Positions 63,881 through 64,000 of a stretch of 64,000 nucleotides of DNA are shown here, piece by piece; position 1 is the first letter of the stretch; every line of letters begins with the position of its first letter. Source of the stretch: Anoplopoma fimbria (Eukaryota > Chordata > Actinopteri > Perciformes > Anoplopomatidae); NCBI RefSeq assembly GCF_027596085.1, contig NC_072467.1:15245976-15309975 (forward strand), written 5' to 3'. The position numbers and the translations under genes were made by a program. Below the pieces are notes generated by a model that had not been told where the DNA came from, ran no database searches, and saw nothing but the letters and a program-made list of their open reading frames with translations.

Positions 63881-64000
63881 ACCAAAACACTTGAACGCGC
63901 TGTCTCTAAACAACTGTCTTCCTACCTCCACCAGAACAACCTCTTGGACCCCCACCAGTCCGGGTTCAAGGTGGGTCACTCGTCAGAGACGGCCCTCCTT
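63881..64000 (+). mobile_element. L2-like LINE reverse transcriptase fragment, cut by window end
   Basis: Forty open codons: TKTLERAVSKQLSSYLHQNN, LLDPHQSGFKVGHSSETALL, the classic L2/CR1 RT entry motif (LER...LLDPHQSGF..GHSTETALL). It stays open to the edge, so a longer and perhaps younger copy may continue. Confidence 0.9.

Overview
The window is vertebrate nuclear DNA, almost certainly from a teleost fish. Small protein-coding exons with GT-AG borders are scattered through large introns, dinucleotide (CA/GT)n arrays are very long and dense, and the mobile elements are typical of fish (Tc1-like, L2-like LINE, hAT remnants, TTAA-flanked MITE, tRNA-derived SINE). There are no bacterial-type operons, CRISPR arrays or rRNA. 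All strong host signal is on the minus strand. Exons were assembled by eye from splice sites, reading phase and recalled family sequence; no search was run.

Region 1 (about 54,880 down to 1) is one gene, wwp2, encoding a NEDD4-family HECT E3 ubiquitin ligase. I recover a probable non-coding exon 1 and 23 coding exons (2-24) that join in phase into about 875 codons: an N-terminal C2 domain, a low-complexity Ser/Pro/Gly linker, four WW domains and a HECT domain. The window ends about a dozen residues before the expected C-terminus. Intron 16 carries the microRNA gene mir-140 in the sense orientation, as in other vertebrates. The other introns hold microsatellites and at least five dispersed repeat families, several represented two to four times.

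Region 2 (about 54,900-58,150) is intergenic. It holds a 972-bp Tc1-like transposon with intact ends and TA duplication but an internal deletion, and a degenerate minus-strand L2-like LINE.

Region 3 (58,150-63,490, minus strand) contains the last eleven exons of a DGAT1-like membrane-bound O-acyltransferase (MBOAT family). Reading frame and splice sites are intact and the DWWN and NWN motifs are kept. However, the position of the catalytic histidine (His415 of human DGAT1) is phenylalanine and a second conserved histidine is glutamine. This points to a divergent, possibly catalytically dead DGAT1 paralogue, and is the most unusual protein-level observation here. The N-terminal half lies beyond position 64,000. 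The last 120 bases are a plus-strand LINE reverse-transcriptase fragment.

The two host genes are not an operon. Functional coupling is expected only between wwp2 and mir-140, which share sense orientation. Other points of interest are repeat-borne CTCF-type motifs in a three-copy family, a roughly 650-bp fold-back element close to the WW1 exon, and CA/UG repeats that form or touch splice signals of several wwp2 exons.
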